From JALSIF01 sp026981635 [NCBI: bacterium] (GTDB lineage Bacteria > 4484-113 > JALSIF01), in the NCBI GenBank assembly GCA_026981635.1, contig JALSIF010000296.1:1-9673 (forward strand): a stretch of 9,673 bases of DNA. The letters are read 5' to 3'. This document shows, piece after piece, positions 1 to 6,182 of the stretch. The stretch's first letter is position 1, and every line of letters starts with the position of its first letter. A model generated the notes under the pieces. That model was not told the DNA's origin and made no database searches. It saw only the letters and a list, made by a program, of their open reading frames with translations. Made by a program: the position numbers and the translations under genes.

Positions 1-646
1 GCTCTTCCGCCAGCGGATAGCGCTTACGGATGGAGCTGATGATGCCACCATGGGCAAAGATTCCTATGTCCTCGTCAATCCGGTAGCCCAGAATTCCCAC
101 CGGCTGCCCCACCCTAAGATCCTTGCTAGAGCCGATGAAGTCGTTAGGGACAGGATAGTCCGGAGGCAACATCACCTCAATCACGGCTATCTTGAAGGTG
201 GAGTCCTCCCCGATCTTTTTGGCTGGATAGCTCTTGCCATCGGCCATGGTCACCTTGATGGGATACTCCATCTCCTCGTTGAGGTTATCTAGCAGGGAGC
301 TTGAGGTGAGGAAGTAGTAGTGACCATTCTCCTTCTTGAACAGGAAGCAAGTACCGGTAAGACCGTAGAGAGGACGCTCGCTGCTACGAAAGGCCGCCCA
401 CATGTCGTACTTGCGGTCAGTGCGAGGGCGGTCAAAGCGGGTCTGGCAAACTCCCACCACCGAGTTGAGCCGGCTGGCGGCATAGCTGAAAGAGGAGAGC
501 AGCGACCACTGCTGCTCCACCTCTTCGCCGCTTACCTTGCTTTTGGTCTCTGGAGTACCAGCGGCGGGGCTTTGCTCTAGTGCCCAACCCGCTCCCGTAG
601 AAAACAGCAGGGCGAGCAAAGTAAGGGCGGCAAGGCCACTACGCAT
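1..646 (-). CDS. Exported HtrA/trypsin-like protein with degenerate catalytic residues (3' end beyond window)
   Basis: This partial gene gives 215 residues before it leaves the window at base 1. The ATG at 646-644 is preceded by AGGAGG at 658-653 with a 6-base gap; ATGs at 649 and 664 are in frame but badly spaced. Residues 1-22 form a Sec signal peptide (basic start, leucine-rich core, cleavage after GWA). From about residue 97 the chain follows the DegP/HtrA chymotrypsin-fold pattern: GTCFLF for GSGFII, ADGKSYPAKKIGED for the usual ADGREFPAKLVGRD, SSKDLRVGQPVGILGY for SDKLRVGEWVLAIGN, and GGIISSI for AGIVSA. The catalytic His (TNNHVV in active enzymes) aligns with Ser117 (TSSSLL), and the catalytic Asp (DLAVL) aligns with Lys152 (KIAVI). 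The nucleophile Ser region lies outside the window. Family assignment is by remembered pattern. The likely role is a non-proteolytic, perhaps chaperone or scaffold, envelope protein. Confidence 0.72.
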   Translation of the reverse strand, partial: MRSGLAALTLLALLFSTGAGWALEQSPAAGTPETKSKVSGEEVEQQWSLLSSFSYAASRLNSVVGVCQTRFDRPRTDRKYDMWAAFRSSERPLYGLTGTCFLFKKENGHYYFLTSSSLLDNLNEEMEYPIKVTMADGKSYPAKKIGEDSTFKIAVIEVMLPPDYPVPNDFIGSSKDLRVGQPVGILGYRIDEDIGIFAHGGIISSIRKRYPLAEE

Positions 647-657
647 CATCTTCCTCC

Positions 658-671
658 TAGCCATCGGGCTA
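658..671. repeat. Small dyad over the upstream edge of the Shine-Dalgarno of the HtrA-like gene
   Basis: TAGCC (658-662) and GGCTA (667-671) are inverted repeats around a 4-base loop. The right-to-left transcript would fold a 5-bp hairpin ending at the edge of the AGGAGG ribosome site (658-653). The stem is short and its significance is uncertain. Confidence 0.3.
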
Positions 672-737
672 ACCATACGATAGCAGTTTGCCCACCCGCA
701 GGCGGACAGAAGACGGCCATCGGGCCACAATTTAGAC

Positions 738-766
738 CCGCCGGGAACGGACAGGTTCCCGAGCGG
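738..766. promoter_or_regulatory. Strong inverted repeat in the divergent intergenic region
   Basis: CCGC plus CGGGAAC (738-748) pairs with GTTCCCG (755-761) and GCGG (763-766), an 11-bp stem with one bulged A at 762 and a 6-base loop. It sits near the middle of the 175-bp gap between the HtrA-like gene and the rhomboid gene and has no U-tract, so a terminator is unlikely. An operator for a dimeric repressor, or an RNA hairpin in a 5' leader, fits the place better. The heptamer CGGACAG in its loop region (748-754) also occurs at 703-709. Confidence 0.45.
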
Positions 767-777
767 ACGGCTAGACT
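748..777 (+). promoter_or_regulatory. Candidate promoter of the rhomboid gene
   Basis: TAGACT at 772-777 fits the TAnnnT -10 pattern. CGGACA at 748-753, 18 bases upstream, matches four of six bases of TTGACA. The -35 half overlaps the dyad at 738-766, which would suit repression by a factor bound there. This is inference from consensus only. Confidence 0.25.
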
Positions 778-821
778 AGCTTTTCCGGACCACAGAAATC
801 ACTAGGCTGGAAAGGGGAAAG

Positions 822-1607
822 TTGCGTAGGATCCCACAAGAATCGCCCCCCACCTCACCTCCCTGGTGGATGCTGGAGGCCCGTCCCGATCCCTTCTCCC
901 CCCCCAAACGGGCCGAGTCCCTGTTCATCAAGTTCATCAAGGCAAGCCCCGTCACCATGGCCATCATCCTGCTCAACCTGCTGGTCTACCTTGTCTTTGT
1001 CCAGGCCTCCTCCTCCCTCCGGGGCTTCTCCTATGAGAACCTCGCCCTGATCCCGGCGGCGGTGACCGGCCTTTCCCTCTTCCGCCCCCAGGTGGGCTCC
1101 TTCACCACCATCTTCACCCACATGTTTCTCCACGGCAACCTGCTCCACATCTTCATCAACATGTTCGTCCTCTTCCAATTTGGCCCCTTCGTTGAGATGC
1201 GACTGGGCAAGCTCAGATACCTCGCCTTCTACCTGCTGGGGGGAGTTTTGGCCGGCCTCATCCAGGTGGTGGTCACCCCAGCAAGCCCCGTCCCTGCGGT
1301 GGGCGCCTCAGGGGCCATCGCCGCCGTCATCGGCGCCTTCATCTACCTCTATCCCCACTCCCGCCTCTATCTCTTCTTCCTTATCCCCATGAGTTCTTTC
1401 ACCCTGGCCATCATCTTCACCCTCTTTACCCTTGCCCTGATCGGCTCCCCCTTCTATTTGGGTGGGGTGGAACTCTCCCTGGGCCTTGCCAACGGCGCCC
1501 ACCTGGGTGGATTCGCCTTTGGCTACATCGGCTTCTTCGCCCTGGGTCTTAGGATGAAGAAGCTTGCCGAACCCCTCACCCTGGAAGACGTCCTTCGGCG
1601 GCTCTAG
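822..1607 (+). CDS. Rhomboid family intramembrane serine protease
   Basis: The 261-residue protein is a polytopic membrane protease that cleaves transmembrane segments of substrate proteins. The diagnostic rhomboid elements are all present: HMFLHGNLLHIFIN at 100-113, with His109 and Asn113 equivalent to GlpG His150 and Asn154; the nucleophile Ser163 in VGASGA; and the catalytic His227 in GAHLGGFAFG. About six hydrophobic segments surround them. There is a short N-terminal cytoplasmic tail and a charged C-terminal tail (RMKKLAEPLTLEDVLRRL). No extra domain is fused. The start is uncertain: TTG at 822 has a purine-rich stretch (AAGGGG) four bases upstream, while the in-frame ATG at 870 has only a weak GGTGG; both leave the core intact. 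The gene converges on the lipoprotein gene to its right, and the stop codons share CTAG. Substrates cannot be read from the sequence. Confidence 0.93.
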   Translation: MRRIPQESPPTSPPWWMLEARPDPFSPPKRAESLFIKFIKASPVTMAIILLNLLVYLVFVQASSSLRGFSYENLALIPAAVTGLSLFRPQVGSFTTIFTHMFLHGNLLHIFINMFVLFQFGPFVEMRLGKLRYLAFYLLGGVLAGLIQVVVTPASPVPAVGASGAIAAVIGAFIYLYPHSRLYLFFLIPMSSFTLAIIFTLFTLALIGSPFYLGGVELSLGLANGAHLGGFAFGYIGFFALGLRMKKLAEPLTLEDVLRRL

Positions 1608-3673
1608 TCCGCAGTGCCCGGTTCCTGCTCAAACTCAATCAGGTGCTGGGGCTGGTAGCGCTCCACCTCTATCTCTTTGACCCTGCCCTCCCCATCAATC
1701 CAGATGGCCCTTCCCCGGGTGGTAAGGACCAGGGGATAGGTGGAGTAGAACTGGGGAAGCTCGGGCCGGGTGGGGTCCCCCGCCACCACCTTCCCCTCAT
1801 GGTCAAGGAGGAGAAAGTTCTGCCCGGGAATAAGCATGCTCGGCTTGGCCGGCGGCTCGGCCACCAGGAGCCTTCCCGACCCTCCCCTGGGCAGGTAGTA
1901 GCGGCGCTCAAGCAGGGTGAGCACCGATTTCTCCTTTTCCCCTAGCCAGGGGAGGAGCTCCCCCAGGGTGGTCTCCTTCCCTAGGCCTTCTAGCTCGATT
2001 AGCCTACGGAGCAGGGGAAGGGAGATCAGTTGGTGGCCCTCTGCCAAGGGGTTAAGGGGCTCCAGCCCCAAAGGCCCGTCTCCCAAGGAAGCTAGCCTTC
2101 CCAGCGAAGCATTAAGAATCTCCTCCCTTCCTCCTCCCCCAAGCTCCCTTGCCAAATCGCCAGCCCCGCTACCCATTAGCCTGAAGTCAGGCAGGGGCAC
2201 CGCCGGCCCGAGGGAGAGCTTTAGCCCCTTGGGAAATCCCTCTACTCCCACCCGAAGGGAGAGCTCCTCAGCCGCCAGCCGCTCCCCGTCCCAGCCGATA
2301 AGCAGAAGCTGAGCTGAGGGAGCTAGGGGATCCTTGGGCTCAAGGAGCAGGGGGGTGGCCTTGGTGGGAAGCCTTTGGCGGGCCACCTCCACCCTCCCCC
2401 CATGAGCAGGTAGAAGCGCCACCAGAAGCTCAGGCGGCGTGGTCTCCCCCGACCTTTGTCTCACCGGAGTAAGCAGGGTGAGGAGAACAAGGTCACCCTC
2501 TTTTGTGCTGCTACCACCCCCCAGGGCCTCTGCCGGCAGCACAACCAACCGATAGATACGGTGGGAGAGGGAGGGATGGCCAGTTAGGGGATGGGAAAGA
2601 AGGGAGGAGGGAAACTCAAACTCAAAGCGTCCGGCGCCGTTGGGGTCAGCGGAGGAGAGGTGGTGGAAGGTGACCAGCTCACCCCCGTCAAAGGTCTGGT
2701 GTAGCAGGACGAGCCAGCTTCCCGCCCTCACCAGGGGCATTACCCGCGCCACCGCCTCGGAGCGGGAGGAGGAGAGGACCAGGCCCCTGTCTAGCTTCAG
2801 CTCGCTTCCCGGCAGGGGTTCAACCCAGATGCGACCGAAGCCGGTTAGATCCAGCTCGGAGATGCTGGTTCGGGGCAGGGGATACCAGATCAGCCCCTTC
2901 ACCTGCCCCTCCAACCCCAGGTAGGTGGGATGAAGCAGGTCAGCCTCCGGCTCAAGCCCTGGAATAGAGAGGGAGAGGTATCCAGACCAGACCCTCCCCC
3001 CCTTGATCTGGGCCAAGGGCACCACTGGCGGTCTCTCCCACTCCCCAAGCCTGCCAAGCTCCTCAAGGTAAAAGCTCAGCTCTTCCCGGCCGAGATATGG
3101 TTCAAGGCGGACCGGGTGGTCAACCCCCTGGGGAAGGTAGAGACCGCCGCGGAGGTAAAAGAGGCGGGAAGGGGGGCCTCCCCCAAGATAGTCATCCGCC
3201 CTCATCCACCAGAGGGAGGGAGAAAGGTCGGAGGAGAAGCCCTGTATGACGAGGGCTCTGCCCTGGATGCGGGCAAGGCGGTAGCGGACCAGCCCCTCAC
3301 CCCTCGCCAGGGGAAGCCTAACCTCAACCGGCTCGCCCCCCCTGACCAGGAGAAGCTTTCCCTCCTCGCCTGCAAAGAGCACCACCGCCGGCTCGGTGGC
3401 AAGCTCCAGAGGCGGAAAACCCCGCACCAGCTCCTCCCTGGCCTGCTCGGAGGATGCCTCCACCAGCCAGAGCCCTTCCCCTAGGGCGGTCTCATCTGAA
3501 ACCGACCTGGGAGCGGATGAAGCAGGTGATGATCCTGTCTGCCTGGGACAGGCAAAGAGGGAACTGCTGACCAGAAGGAGCAGGGGCAGGACCAGGCAGG
3601 CCTGAGGGAGGGAGCGAAAGAGGAAACGACCTCTTCCCCGCCGTCTGGTCTTCACCCTGGCCAGAGGCGCCAT
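1604..3673 (-). CDS. Large putative lipoprotein of unknown function
   Basis: The gene encodes 689 residues of no family I recognise. Its ATG at 3673 has AGGTGG at 3685-3680, six bases upstream. The N-terminus has a long basic region (VKTRRRGRGR), a hydrophobic core (ACLVLPLLLLVSSS) and a lipobox-like LFAC, so Cys42 is the likely lipidated residue. Phe at -2 of the lipobox is unusual, so plain signal-peptide export cannot be excluded. The mature part begins with a short Ser/Pro/Gly-rich linker and continues with many short hydrophobic strands broken by Gly, Pro and Glu, which suggests a mainly beta, propeller-like or beta-sandwich, surface protein. I see no catalytic motif, no further cysteine and no clear repeat. 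The only TCGA of the window lies in it (1995-1998). It diverges from the 3723 gene with a 49-bp gap. Confidence 0.8.
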   Translation of the reverse strand: MAPLARVKTRRRGRGRFLFRSLPQACLVLPLLLLVSSSLFACPRQTGSSPASSAPRSVSDETALGEGLWLVEASSEQAREELVRGFPPLELATEPAVVLFAGEEGKLLLVRGGEPVEVRLPLARGEGLVRYRLARIQGRALVIQGFSSDLSPSLWWMRADDYLGGGPPSRLFYLRGGLYLPQGVDHPVRLEPYLGREELSFYLEELGRLGEWERPPVVPLAQIKGGRVWSGYLSLSIPGLEPEADLLHPTYLGLEGQVKGLIWYPLPRTSISELDLTGFGRIWVEPLPGSELKLDRGLVLSSSRSEAVARVMPLVRAGSWLVLLHQTFDGGELVTFHHLSSADPNGAGRFEFEFPSSLLSHPLTGHPSLSHRIYRLVVLPAEALGGGSSTKEGDLVLLTLLTPVRQRSGETTPPELLVALLPAHGGRVEVARQRLPTKATPLLLEPKDPLAPSAQLLLIGWDGERLAAEELSLRVGVEGFPKGLKLSLGPAVPLPDFRLMGSGAGDLARELGGGGREEILNASLGRLASLGDGPLGLEPLNPLAEGHQLISLPLLRRLIELEGLGKETTLGELLPWLGEKEKSVLTLLERRYYLPRGGSGRLLVAEPPAKPSMLIPGQNFLLLDHEGKVVAGDPTRPELPQFYSTYPLVLTTRGRAIWIDGEGRVKEIEVERYQPQHLIEFEQEPGTAD

Positions 3674-3710
3674 TTTATGCCACCTGCCAGGGCGATGTCG
3701 GGTGATGGCC

Positions 3711-3716
3711 TAGACT
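3711..3716 (+). promoter_or_regulatory. Candidate -10 box directly before the 3723 start
   Basis: TAGACT (TAnnnT) ends six bases before the ATG at 3723, which would place transcription initiation at or next to the start codon and give a leaderless message. No well-placed Shine-Dalgarno sequence is visible: GGTGAT at 3701-3706 is 16 bases away. I find no good -35 hexamer. An in-frame TAG at 3711-3713 rules out an upstream start in that frame. Confidence 0.35.
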
Positions 3717-3722
3717 TGTGCC

Positions 3723-4973
3723 ATGGGGATAGCAAGGAGTTTGCCCCTGGTCCTCACCCTGGCCCTCACCCACCTCACCCTCCTGCCCTGGCTGGCCCTG
3801 GCCGTCACCACCCCTTCCCATTTCACCATCCGGGTGGAGAACCGCCGGGAGGGAAGGGTTGAGGTCATCACCGAGGGGAAGACCTTGGAGGTGGGCAGAG
3901 TGATCATCCCCCTTACCGAAGTAAACCCCAACGGCTTTACCGCCTCCCGCTGGGGGAGGCCCGGGGCGGTGGTGGCCACCGCGGTAAACGCTATCCACAT
4001 CCTGGTAAGGACCGACCCTGAGAGCGGAAAGGGGGTGGTCTTCTCCCTCCTTTCCCAAAACTACCTGTCTGTTTCCGAGCAGACCTACCAAAGCTACCTC
4101 AACAAGTCGGCCTCCATCATCACCACCATTGAAGGGGGAAAAAGCATTTTCGGCGGCGCTTATGCACCCCTGGTGGGGAGCAGGGTGAAGCTCTCCCGCG
4201 CTGGCAAGGTAGGGGAGCTTCCCTCCGACTACCGGCCTCAGCCCGGTGATGTGATCCTGATTGAGGTGGAGCGCCCCGCTCCCCTCATCGCCTCGCTGGA
4301 GTTTGAGAACCGCTTCGGTGGGCTAATCACCCTCTGCCCCCCTCACCGCCTAACCAGATGGTTTGAGCAGGGCCAGCGAGGGGTGAGCCCGCCAGAAGAG
4401 GCCCTCGCTCTCATCCGCAGGCTGATAAGTCTCCTCCCCCCGGGAAGCGAGTGGCTTGCCGAGCGAAGATGCTTTCTGGTGGGCGAGGTGCTTCGGCCGG
4501 TGGTAGGGGTAGGCCGCTTCCTGGGCACCCAGTATGCCGGGGTGGGTCGCATCAGGGCCAACCACCCCGGGGTGATTGACATCTCCACCAGCCCCTACGG
4601 CAAGATTGGCGGCTTTCAGATCATCCCCGCCGACCACGCCATGAGCCCCGAGATGTGGACCGCCCGGGAGCTTACCCAGTGGATGGTGGTGGGCCCGCCC
4701 CACCCGCTGGCGGGCGACCTCAAGGGGAAACCGCCCCTCTTCTTCGGCTTCCTCTACCCGAGCTACCCGGCGGTGGAGGAGAGCCCGGACGCCCTGGCCT
4801 ACTTCCTCAGCCGCTTCCGGGTGGAGGCAAAGATAGACGGAAGCTGGAGGAGACTGCCCGAGGTGGTGGGGCGGGACGACCGGGCCCTTAGGGGAGTTGA
4901 GGCAATTCGCATTCTCTTTCCCCTTGAGGTAAGTGGCTGGGCTAAACTAGACCGGGGGGAGAACCAATCATGA
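3723..4973 (+). CDS. Secreted protein of unknown family, first gene of the coaD operon
   Basis: The protein has 416 residues. Residues 1-27 form a Sec signal peptide with a long leucine-rich core and an AxA cleavage site (ALA, 25-27); no lipobox is present. The mature chain looks like a globular alpha/beta or mainly beta protein. Its most motif-like stretch is residues about 264-310: GVGRFLGTQYAGVGR, ANHPGVIDISTSP and KIGGFQIIPADHAMSPEM, rich in Gly, Pro, His and Ser and typical of a conserved active or binding site. STSP followed by GKIGG loosely recalls the SGSP serine region of SpoIVB (S55) peptidases, but the catalytic His order does not fit, so I assign no family. The stop overlaps the start of coaD as ATGA, which implies translational coupling. 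Its start may be leaderless. Confidence 0.82.
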   Translation: MGIARSLPLVLTLALTHLTLLPWLALAVTTPSHFTIRVENRREGRVEVITEGKTLEVGRVIIPLTEVNPNGFTASRWGRPGAVVATAVNAIHILVRTDPESGKGVVFSLLSQNYLSVSEQTYQSYLNKSASIITTIEGGKSIFGGAYAPLVGSRVKLSRAGKVGELPSDYRPQPGDVILIEVERPAPLIASLEFENRFGGLITLCPPHRLTRWFEQGQRGVSPPEEALALIRRLISLLPPGSEWLAERRCFLVGEVLRPVVGVGRFLGTQYAGVGRIRANHPGVIDISTSPYGKIGGFQIIPADHAMSPEMWTARELTQWMVVGPPHPLAGDLKGKPPLFFGFLYPSYPAVEESPDALAYFLSRFRVEAKIDGSWRRLPEVVGRDDRALRGVEAIRILFPLEVSGWAKLDRGENQS

Positions 4974-5452
4974 AGAGGGCGGTCTATCCCGGCACCTTTG
5001 ACCCGGTCACCAACGGCCACCTGGAGATCATTGAGCGGGCCGCACGCATCTTTGATGAACTTATTGTGGCGGTAACCGACTCCTCTGGAAAAAGCCCCTT
5101 CTTCACCCTGGATGAACGCTATCGCTTTCTGGTTGAATGCACCGAAAAGATGGGGCGAGTCAAGGTGATGAAGTTTTCTGGCCTGCTGGTCTCCTTCTGC
5201 CAGTCGGTGGGCGCCTCGGTGATCGTTAGGGGACTTAGGGAGCCCAACGACTTTCTGCGCGAATACCAGATGGCCCTGATGAACCGGCTCCAGTCAGACG
5301 GAGAGATTGAGACGGTGTTTCTTGCCGCCTCCACCAGCTACCACTTCGTAAGCTCAAGCCTCATCCGGGAGGTGGCCCAGCTTGGGGGAAGGATTGATAA
5401 ACTGGTTCCGGAGGTGGTGAGCAAGGCTTTCCAGGAGAGGCTTCGGGGTTGA
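4970..5452 (+). CDS. coaD: Phosphopantetheine adenylyltransferase
   Basis: CoaD transfers AMP from ATP to 4'-phosphopantetheine, giving dephospho-CoA, the penultimate and rate-influencing step of coenzyme A synthesis. It is cytosolic and usually hexameric. The 160-residue length is typical. The sequence shows all family marks: YPGTFDPVTNGHLEII at 6-21 with the nucleotidyltransferase TxGH motif (Thr14 to His17), Lys41 in the SSGKSPFF loop, RGLREPNDFLREYQMALMNR at 87-106, ETVFLAAS, and the C-terminal VSSSLIREVAQLGG (the ISSS region, with Arg133 where many enzymes have Lys). The ATG lies inside the ATGA that ends the preceding gene, and GGGGAG eight bases upstream serves as ribosome site. Its stop is shared as TTGA with the next gene. 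Nothing looks degenerate. Confidence 0.98.
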   Translation: MKRAVYPGTFDPVTNGHLEIIERAARIFDELIVAVTDSSGKSPFFTLDERYRFLVECTEKMGRVKVMKFSGLLVSFCQSVGASVIVRGLREPNDFLREYQMALMNRLQSDGEIETVFLAASTSYHFVSSSLIREVAQLGGRIDKLVPEVVSKAFQERLRG

Positions 5453-6102
5453 ACCAGATTGAGCCAGAAAAGCTTCTCGGCAAAACCATGGAGGCCATTG
5501 ACCGCCTGCAGAAGGCGGCCGACCGCACCCCCACCATTGACGTCTGGCGGGGGATGGTGGCCATCAAGCACCAGATCTTCCATCAGCTGATCTCCGAGAT
5601 CCGCGAGACACTTCCCCAAGAGCTGGAGAAGGCACTGGAGATCATTGAGCGCCGCAACACCATCATTGAGAATGCCAAGCGTGAGCACGAGGCAATCATT
5701 GAGGCGGCCAAGAAGCGTCAGCAAGAGCTGGTCAGCCAACAGGCGGTGCTCAAGAAGGCCGAGCTTGAGGCAAGGCGCATCATTGAACAGGCCAGGGAAG
5801 AGGCTGAACAGCTCAGGCTGGAAGCCCTGCGCTACAGTCTGCAAAACCTTGAGTCGTTGGAGGACCGCCTCTCCCAAACCCTCTCAACCATAAGAAACGG
5901 CATCAGGCTAATCCAGCAGGAGCTGGGCCTGGAACCGGCTGAGGAGGCTGTCCCAGCCAAGCCGTCCCCAGAGGAGAAGGAAAAGGGAGAGGATAACCAC
6001 TCCCCGGCCAGCGAACCAACCTCCGAAAGCGAAGGTCTAACCCCAAGTCAGGAGGAAAGGATACCAGGGGGAGTTGAGCAATCAGGCAAAGGGGTAGAAT
6101 GA
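5449..6102 (+). CDS. Coiled-coil protein, DivIVA / ATP-synthase-b-like
   Basis: The 217-residue protein has no signal peptide. The predicted start is TTG at 5449, overlapping the coaD stop as TTGA and preceded by AGGAGAGG with about eight bases of spacing. Residues 1-55 form a short helical head. Residues about 55-160 are a long charged coiled coil, with repeated IIE blocks (IIERRNT, IIENAKREHEA, IIEAAKKR, IIEQAREEAEQ). Residues 165-217 are a disordered acidic tail rich in Pro, Glu and Ser. Proteins of this kind, often labelled ATPase or DivIVA-like without a catalytic domain, are found next to coaD in several phyla. I see no Walker motif, so enzymatic activity is not expected. A structural or polar-scaffold role is plausible. 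The stop overlaps an ATG at 6099, though the next gene probably starts at 6183. Confidence 0.85.
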   Translation: MNQIEPEKLLGKTMEAIDRLQKAADRTPTIDVWRGMVAIKHQIFHQLISEIRETLPQELEKALEIIERRNTIIENAKREHEAIIEAAKKRQQELVSQQAVLKKAELEARRIIEQAREEAEQLRLEALRYSLQNLESLEDRLSQTLSTIRNGIRLIQQELGLEPAEEAVPAKPSPEEKEKGEDNHSPASEPTSESEGLTPSQEERIPGGVEQSGKGVE

Positions 6103-6182
6103 GATGCTTTCGGGGGGCTAGGCTCCCTGAGAGGCAGGAAGTTCTCGCTTCCCCTGGAAAGACAACTGCGGAGAGCGAACCT

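Noticed and set aside
50-580. Plus-strand open frames over the left-edge gene
   Set aside because: They lie opposite the HtrA-like gene, which has a signal peptide, ribosome site and family pattern; the plus-strand products show none.
738-766. Rho-independent terminator at the 738-766 hairpin
   Set aside because: No U-tract follows on either strand and both flanking genes point away from it.
1643-3605. Long plus-strand open frames opposite the 689-residue lipoprotein gene
   Set aside because: High GC creates open shadows; none has a ribosome site or recognisable domain, and their composition is Pro/Arg/Ser rich.
4576-4635. Assignment of the 3723 gene to SpoIVB (S55) peptidases
   Set aside because: Only STSP and GKIGG look alike; the GHG-type histidine region expected upstream is not seen, so I do not claim it.
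5024-5649. Repeat of GAGATCATTGAGCG in coaD and the coiled-coil gene
   Set aside because: Both encode EIIER and share forced codon choice (ATT before GAG), so coincidence explains it.
6099-6182. Start of the metallopeptidase at the ATGA overlap (6099)
   Set aside because: It would place about 28 non-hydrophobic residues before the signal peptide, whereas 6183 has a good ribosome site; kept only as an alternative.
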